Positions 4,858 through 8,507 of a DNA stretch of 8,507 nt are shown here, one piece after another (within the stretch, counting starts at the first letter, position 1; every line of letters begins with the position of its first letter). The position numbers and the translations under genes were made by a program. Source of the DNA: Elusimicrobia bacterium CG08_land_8_20_14_0_20_59_10 (lineage in GTDB: Bacteria; Elusimicrobiota; Elusimicrobia; Elusimicrobiales; UBA9959); contig PEXO01000174.1 of NCBI GenBank assembly GCA_002779045.1, positions 1 to 8,507 on the forward strand, given 5' to 3'. Under the pieces are notes generated by a model that worked only from the letters and a program-made list of their open reading frames with translations, ran no database searches and was not told the DNA's origin.

Positions 4858-5594
4858 AAATTCTTTGAGCTCCCGGAAAGCAGGCCCCTGAGGCCGAGCA
4901 GGTCGAAATAGTCGTAAAAACCGGTCCGGCGGCGGGCCGTCCAGGCAGCGGCCGTCAGCGCGCCCGCCGCGAACACCGCCCGCGAATGCGCCCTGTGGAT
5001 CAACTCCACCCTTTCATGCGGGCCGGCATAGAGCACCGTATGCTCGCCTACAATATCCCCGGCCCGAACGCTCGTCACCGCCGGCGCCCGGCCGCCGCGC
5101 GCGGCGGCCACCAGCCCGGCATAGCGCAGCGCCGTGCCGGACGGGGCGTCCTTCTTGGCCTTGTGATGGACCTCGCTTATATGGATATCAAATCCCTTAA
5201 GGCGCCCCGCCGCCAGGGCGGCCAGCGCGAAAGTAAGGTTAACGGCGGGACTCATATTGGGAGAAAAAAAAACAGGAACGCGCAGCGAAGCTTTCTTCAG
5301 CGCGGCCAGGTCTACCTTCGAAAACCCGGTGGTGCCGGTTATAAAAGGCTTGCGGGCCCTCGCGCAGGCCGCGGCGAAAAAGCAGGCCGACGCCGGGGTA
5401 GAAAAATCAACCACGACATCCGCGCCAGCCAGCAGGCCGGGGAATTCCCGGGGAGCGGCCACCCCGGCGGCCGGCTTCGCATCCACCCCGCCGGCATAAC
5501 TGAAACCGGCGTTCGCCTCCAGCTCCCGGCGCACGGCCAGGCCCATCCGCCCGGCGGCGCCGCATACCAGGACGCGTAAAACGCGGTTCTTCAT
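4854..5594 (-). CDS. dapB: 4-hydroxy-tetrahydrodipicolinate reductase (DapB)
   Basis: DapB reduces 4-hydroxy-tetrahydrodipicolinate to tetrahydrodipicolinate with NAD(P)H in the lysine/diaminopimelate pathway, feeding peptidoglycan synthesis. The 246-aa length is normal though compact. Motifs are the Rossmann GAAGRMG at 12-18, DFSTPA at 63-68, TGTTGF at 86-91, SPNMSPAVNL at 111-120 and the catalytic/substrate-binding EVHHKAKKDAPSGTA at 141-155. This last contains the HH pair (143-144) and DAPSGT. GDIVGEHTV and the C-terminal HRAHSR are also characteristic. SPNMSPAVN replaces the usual (S/A)xNFSxGVN, a mild variation. ATG 5594 sits 6 nt after a perfect TATAAT box with no Shine-Dalgarno, suggesting a leaderless message. 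It forms an operon with the overlapping hydrolase gene and is divergent from the HD-GYP operon. Confidence 0.95.
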   Translation of the reverse strand: MKNRVLRVLVCGAAGRMGLAVRRELEANAGFSYAGGVDAKPAAGVAAPREFPGLLAGADVVVDFSTPASACFFAAACARARKPFITGTTGFSKVDLAALKKASLRVPVFFSPNMSPAVNLTFALAALAAGRLKGFDIHISEVHHKAKKDAPSGTALRYAGLVAAARGGRAPAVTSVRAGDIVGEHTVLYAGPHERVELIHRAHSRAVFAAGALTAAAWTARRRTGFYDYFDLLGLRGLLSGSSKNL

Positions 5595-5600
5595 GAATGG

Positions 5601-5630
5601 ATTATAGATATTTACCGGGCCGCCCGTAAA
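5601..5630 (-). promoter_or_regulatory. Promoter of dapB, leaderless type
   Basis: On the minus strand: TATAAT at 5606-5601 (perfect -10) with a possible -35 TTTACG (5630-5625, 4 of 6) at 18 bp. Six bases separate the -10 from ATG 5594, so transcription should begin on the start codon. Confidence 0.6.
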
Positions 5631-5655
5631 CCGGACACAAAGCGCCCCTATTCGC

Positions 5656-5683
5656 TTGACCCCGTATTTTTTGCTATTCTAAT
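5656..5683 (+). promoter_or_regulatory. Promoter of the HD-GYP operon, leaderless type
   Basis: TTGACC (5656-5661, 5 of 6) is followed at 16 bp by TCTAAT (5678-5683). TATTCT (5675-5680) is an alternative -10. The ATG at 5688 is only 4-7 nt beyond either -10 and has no Shine-Dalgarno. Confidence 0.5.
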
Positions 5684-5687
5684 CCCG

Positions 5688-6914
5688 ATGGCATACGCGC
5701 TTTCGGCGGTCATACTGCTGCTGCTTTTCGTGCTCGGCGCACTGCTGCGCAGGATTTACGCCATGCGCCTGGAAAGGCCCGCCCCCGGCAACGCCGCGCG
5801 CGATCTCTCCCTTAAGACCACCTGGAACAAGTTCGACGAACTGCTCACCAGCCTGCTGGCCATCCACGAGATAGGCATAGTGGACGCCGGCGCCATAAAG
5901 AAAGAGGATTTCTACCATACCGTGGTGGACTGCGCCTGCGACCTGATAAGCTCGCCGCGCGGCTCGCTGATGGTGTACGACCCGAAATCCGACGAGCTCC
6001 GGATAGTGGCCTCCCGTAATATTTCGAAGGAAGTGGCCGAGAACACGCATATTAAACCGGGGCTCGGCATAGCCGGCCGGGCCTTCCAGACCGGTGAGAC
6101 CATCTTCGTGACGGACCCGCAGCAGAACAACCAATATAAGGATTATATTGGCAAAGAAGAGCAGAAGGACCCTTTCATAGCCATACCGCTTAAAGTAAAG
6201 AACAAACCCTTCGGCGTGCTGAACCTGCATCTCTCCCGGGAAAAAGAATCCTTCACCGATTACGACCTGAAGTTCCTCACGCTGCTGGCCGGCGAGACCG
6301 CTATTACCCTTGAGAACATAAAGCTCTATGAAAGCCTGGAGAGCTTCTACCTGGAGATGGTGCAGACCCTGGCCCGCGTGATAGACGCCAAGGATTCCTA
6401 CACCGGCGACCATGCCGGCCGCGCCCGCCTGAAAGCGCGCCGCCTGGCGCAGGAACTGCATATCCCCGCCCAGATGCAGCGCTACGTGGAATACGCCGCG
6501 CTGCTGCACGATATAGGGAAAATAGGCGTGGACGGCGCGATCCTTTCGAAACCGGGCAAACTCACCCAGGGGGAGTACGATGAAATAAAAAAGCATCCCT
6601 CCATCGGCTACCAGATCCTGTCCCCTATACATTTTCTCGGCCCGGTGGCGCAGATGGTGCTCTATCACCAGGAATGGTTCAACGGCATGGGCTACCCCGA
6701 AGGCCTGAAAGGCGAGGAGATCCCGCTGGGCGCCCGCATAGTGGCCACCATCGACGCCTGGGACGCCATGATGAGCGACCGGCCCTACCGCAAGGCGCTC
6801 AGCCGCGAGATAGCCGAAAGCGAACTTACGAAGGGCGCGGGCAAACAGTTCGACCCGCAGGTAGTGGAGGCCTTTCTGCGCCTGGAAAACGCGGACTGGC
6901 CCCAGACGGAGTAG
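5688..6914 (+). CDS. Membrane GAF-HD-GYP protein (putative c-di-GMP phosphodiesterase)
   Basis: A 408-aa signalling protein. Residues 3-20 form one membrane helix. About 65-212 is a GAF sensor domain with the typical PGLGIAGRAFQTGE and IAIPLKVKNKPFGVLNL segments. About 222-403 is an HD-GYP domain, the family that hydrolyses cyclic di-GMP with a metal centre. Metal-ligand candidates are His242 in SYTGDHAGR, His274-Asp275 in LLHDIGKIG, His303 in KKHP, His327, and Asp356 in IDAWDAM. GYPEGL is at 335-340. The usual HHE before GYP is HQE here (Gln328), and the usual DG is NG (Asn332-Gly333). Most ligands remain, so activity is likely but not assured. The remainder (IPLGARI, DRPYRKA, KQFDP) is canonical. 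It is first gene of an operon with rsmI (6-nt gap) and the phosphatase. The start at ATG 5688 follows directly on the promoter. Confidence 0.92.
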   Translation: MAYALSAVILLLLFVLGALLRRIYAMRLERPAPGNAARDLSLKTTWNKFDELLTSLLAIHEIGIVDAGAIKKEDFYHTVVDCACDLISSPRGSLMVYDPKSDELRIVASRNISKEVAENTHIKPGLGIAGRAFQTGETIFVTDPQQNNQYKDYIGKEEQKDPFIAIPLKVKNKPFGVLNLHLSREKESFTDYDLKFLTLLAGETAITLENIKLYESLESFYLEMVQTLARVIDAKDSYTGDHAGRARLKARRLAQELHIPAQMQRYVEYAALLHDIGKIGVDGAILSKPGKLTQGEYDEIKKHPSIGYQILSPIHFLGPVAQMVLYHQEWFNGMGYPEGLKGEEIPLGARIVATIDAWDAMMSDRPYRKALSREIAESELTKGAGKQFDPQVVEAFLRLENADWPQTE

Positions 6915-6920
6915 GCGGCC

Positions 6921-7652
6921 GTGCTTTTAATAGTTCCCACCCCCATAGGCAACCTGAAGGATATCACCCTGCGCGCGCTGGACGCCCTGCGCGACGCCGA
7001 CGCCGTGTTCTGCGAGGACACCCGCCGCACGCTCACGCTGCTGACGCATTTCGGTCTGAAGAAGAAACTTTTCCGCTATAACGAACACGACGAACGCTCC
7101 CTGGCCGGGGCGATGGCCTGGCTGCGCTCCGGTAAGACCGCCGCGCTGGTCACCGACGGCGGCTCCCCCTGCATCTCCGACCCCGGCCGCAGGCTGGTGG
7201 CGCTGGCCCGGTCCACCGGTGTAAAAGTAACTGTCCTGCCGGGACCTTCCGCCGTGACAGCCGCGGCCGCGGGCTCGGGCCTGCCCGCCGACTCTTTCAT
7301 CTTCCTCGGCTTCCTGCCGCGCTCGCGCGGGAAGATGATTAAGGCGCTGACCGCCGCTTTCTCACTGCATAAGACGGTGATACTCTTCGAATCCCCCCAC
7401 CGCCTGAAAAAATTCCTTGCGCTCGCGCGCGAAACCTTCGGCCCCGGACTGACGGCCATGGTCGCCCGCGAGATAAGCAAGGTCTACGAAGAATGGACCG
7501 GCGGGAAGATAGACGACGCGATAGCCGCGGCCCAAGCCGCCGGCGAAGTGCGCGGCGAGGTGGTGGTGCTGCTGCGCCCGCCCGAATGCCGCGACGCCGG
7601 CGAAGAGGATCCCGGGGAAGACGACCCCGCAGCCGACCCCTCGCCCGCATGA
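6921..7652 (+). CDS. rsmI: 16S rRNA (cytidine-1402-2'-O)-methyltransferase RsmI
   Basis: RsmI uses S-adenosylmethionine to 2'-O-methylate C1402 in the 16S rRNA decoding centre; it belongs to the tetrapyrrole-methylase-like fold. Motifs are PTPIGNLKDITLRAL at 6-20, CEDTRRTLTLL at 31-41, YNEHDE at 53-58, DGGSPCISDPGRR at 79-91 (usually DAGTPxISDPG), LPGPSA at 106-111, SGLP at 119-122, FLGFLPR at 128-134, FESPHR at 156-161 and AREISKVYEEW at 182-192. At 243 aa it is shorter than many homologues. It ends after the catalytic fold in an acidic, Asp/Glu/Pro-rich tail (residues 221-243) instead of the usual small C-terminal helical domain. The start codon is GTG, with GGAG 9 nt upstream overlapping the end of the HD-GYP gene. 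Its stop overlaps the next start (ATGA). Confidence 0.95.
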   Translation: MLLIVPTPIGNLKDITLRALDALRDADAVFCEDTRRTLTLLTHFGLKKKLFRYNEHDERSLAGAMAWLRSGKTAALVTDGGSPCISDPGRRLVALARSTGVKVTVLPGPSAVTAAAAGSGLPADSFIFLGFLPRSRGKMIKALTAAFSLHKTVILFESPHRLKKFLALARETFGPGLTAMVAREISKVYEEWTGGKIDDAIAAAQAAGEVRGEVVVLLRPPECRDAGEEDPGEDDPAADPSPA

Positions 7653-8098
7653 AGCTCCTTTTCGTCTGCACCGGCAACACCTGCCGCAGCGTGCTCGCTC
7701 ACCGCTACGCCGCCCGGCTCGCCGCCGAAGAAAAACTCAAAGTTCATGTCTCCTCCGCCGGCCTCGCCGCGAACAAAGACATCCCCCAGCCGCAGATAGT
7801 AGCCGACCTGCTGGCCAAAGAAGGCGTAAAAGACCTCAAGAACATCCCCGTGATGCTGACCGGCAAAATGATAAAGGGCAATGACGTGGTCCTGGCCATG
7901 ACCGCCGCCCACAAGGAAGAGATAATCGCGCGCTATCCCCGCGCCGCCAAAAAGACATACCTATTGGCGGACTACGCCGGCTTCGGCAAAGACGACATCC
8001 CCGACCCCTACGGCCTCCCCGACGTTTTTTACTTCACCATCTTCAGAACCATAAAAGCCGCCGTAAAAGCGGTGCTCAAAAAGCTTAAAAAGAAGTAG
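7649..8098 (+). CDS. Low-molecular-weight phosphatase, probably protein-arginine phosphatase (YwlE-like)
   Basis: A 149-aa cytosolic enzyme of the low-molecular-weight protein phosphatase fold. The P-loop CTGNTCRS is at residues 7-14, with nucleophile Cys7 and phosphate-binding Arg13 (CX5R). The general acid is Asp119 in DPYG. The P-loop Thr11, where tyrosine phosphatases have Ile, matches Bacillus YwlE. In YwlE this Thr sets specificity for phospho-arginine, so an arginine-phosphatase role is the better guess. SSAG at 35-38 and a lysine-rich C-terminus are also seen. ATG 7649 is chosen because it overlaps the rsmI stop (ATGA) and yields the standard N-terminus; a longer in-frame ORF from 7493 only adds Arg-rich antisense-like sequence. 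It lies directly upstream of glyA; similar phosphatase genes sit near glyA in other bacteria too. Confidence 0.92.
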   Translation: MKLLFVCTGNTCRSVLAHRYAARLAAEEKLKVHVSSAGLAANKDIPQPQIVADLLAKEGVKDLKNIPVMLTGKMIKGNDVVLAMTAAHKEEIIARYPRAAKKTYLLADYAGFGKDDIPDPYGLPDVFYFTIFRTIKAAVKAVLKKLKKK

Positions 8099-8118
8099 AA
8101 TAAGTTTAAGGTTTTTTT
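8084..8118 (+). terminator. Weak terminator candidate after the phosphatase gene
   Basis: CTTAAA (8084-8089) can pair with TTTAAG (8105-8110) across the stop codon, followed by seven T (8112-8118). The stem is AT-only and short, so termination would be weak. A further small hairpin, TTGCC/GGCAA (8118-8137), follows. I see no riboswitch or convincing promoter in the 77 nt before glyA, so glyA may be partly co-transcribed. Confidence 0.25.
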
Positions 8119-8175
8119 GCCTTGGAGGGGCGGCAACATTCAGTTTTTCAGCAAGCGATAATTAAGGAGAATAAT

Positions 8176-8507
8176 ATGTACGATGAAATAAAGAAGTCCG
8201 ACCCGCAACTTTACCAGTCCATAAAAGGCGAAGTGCTCCGCCAGCAGAACAACCTCGAACTCATAGCCTCCGAGAACTACACCTCCAAAGCCGTCCTCGA
8301 AGCCCTCGGGAGCGTCCTCACCAATAAATACGCCGAAGGCTACCCCGGCAAGCGCTATTACGGCGGCTGCGAACACGTAGACATCGCCGAAAAACTCGCC
8401 ATCGACCGCGCCAAGAAGCTCTTCGGCGCCGAACACGCCAATGTCCAGCCCCATTCCGGCACCCAGGCCAATATAGCCGCCTATCTTTCCCTCATCAACC
8501 CCGGTGA
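8176..8507 (+). CDS. glyA: Serine hydroxymethyltransferase (GlyA), 5' part only
   Basis: The first 110 codons are present; the gene runs off the right edge. This PLP enzyme interconverts serine and glycine, moving the one-carbon unit to tetrahydrofolate. Highly conserved family blocks are LELIASENYTSKAVLEALGS at 27-46, TNKYAEGYPGKRYYGGCEHVD at 49-69 (EGYPGKRYYGG binds substrate and the subunit interface), LFGAEHANVQPHSGTQAN at 82-99 (the loop that holds the cofactor phosphate). The start ATG 8176 has AAGGAG 6 nt upstream. No frameshift or odd residue is seen in the visible part. Confidence 0.97.
   Translation, partial: MYDEIKKSDPQLYQSIKGEVLRQQNNLELIASENYTSKAVLEALGSVLTNKYAEGYPGKRYYGGCEHVDIAEKLAIDRAKKLFGAEHANVQPHSGTQANIAAYLSLINPG

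Noticed and set aside
5679..6668. Long minus-strand ORF (329 codons) opposite the HD-GYP gene
   Set aside because: The plus strand carries an unmistakable GAF-HD-GYP protein here; the antisense product has no recognisable domain.
7493..7648. Longer in-frame start for the phosphatase gene
   Set aside because: The extra 52 residues are Arg-rich, overlap rsmI and precede the conserved N-terminus of the family (MKLLFVCTGN).
8157..8162. GATAAT as a -10 box for glyA
   Set aside because: Transcription would then begin inside or after the AAGGAG Shine-Dalgarno, which contradicts use of that site.
8099..8175. Glycine, SAM or tetrahydrofolate riboswitch before glyA
   Set aside because: The gap is only 77 nt and contains none of the conserved cores of these riboswitches.

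Overview
The window is GC-rich, densely coded bacterial chromosome. It carries housekeeping genes (coaD, dapB, rsmI, glyA) and accessory small genes, with no phage, IS, CRISPR, tRNA or rRNA signal. Isoleucine is often coded ATA despite the high GC. Together with the gene content, this would fit an uncultivated lineage such as Elusimicrobiota, but that assignment is a low-confidence impression and nothing in the window proves it.

Layout from left to right. The 5' part of coaD (minus strand, running off the left edge) is divergent from a secreted WG-repeat protein (plus). A 301-bp gene-free stretch follows (1289-1589). It holds two copies of a minus-strand unit made of a strong sigma70-type promoter directly followed by a conserved hairpin, with a plus-strand intrinsic terminator between them. 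Next, on the minus strand, come a diacylglycerol/lipid kinase-like gene and a membrane-anchored HEAT-repeat protein, which form a two-gene operon. Then come two very small lysine-rich genes, each apparently monocistronic with its own promoter, Shine-Dalgarno and terminator: a 24-aa peptide at 3187-3261 and a 78-aa protein built from a tandem repeat at 3545-3781. Between them lies a hairpin-rich intergenic region. Further right, dapB and an alpha/beta hydrolase form a translationally coupled minus-strand pair. Divergent from dapB is a plus-strand operon of a membrane GAF-HD-GYP protein, rsmI and a low-molecular-weight phosphatase, and after it the 5' part of glyA, which runs off the right edge.

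Two styles of translation initiation are visible. coaD, the WG gene, dapB and the HD-GYP gene have a -10 box only 4-9 nt before the ATG and no Shine-Dalgarno, so their mRNAs should be leaderless or nearly so. The small genes, the kinase/HEAT pair, rsmI and glyA have Shine-Dalgarno sequences.

The observations I consider most worth following are the duplicated promoter-hairpin units with compensatory base changes (a candidate short RNA family), the leaderless pattern, the 24-aa lysine-rich peptide with a 16-bp palindrome at its predicted transcription start, the paired CCCGACGGG sites around the 78-aa gene's promoter, and the Thr in the phosphatase P-loop, which points to phospho-arginine rather than phospho-tyrosine as substrate.
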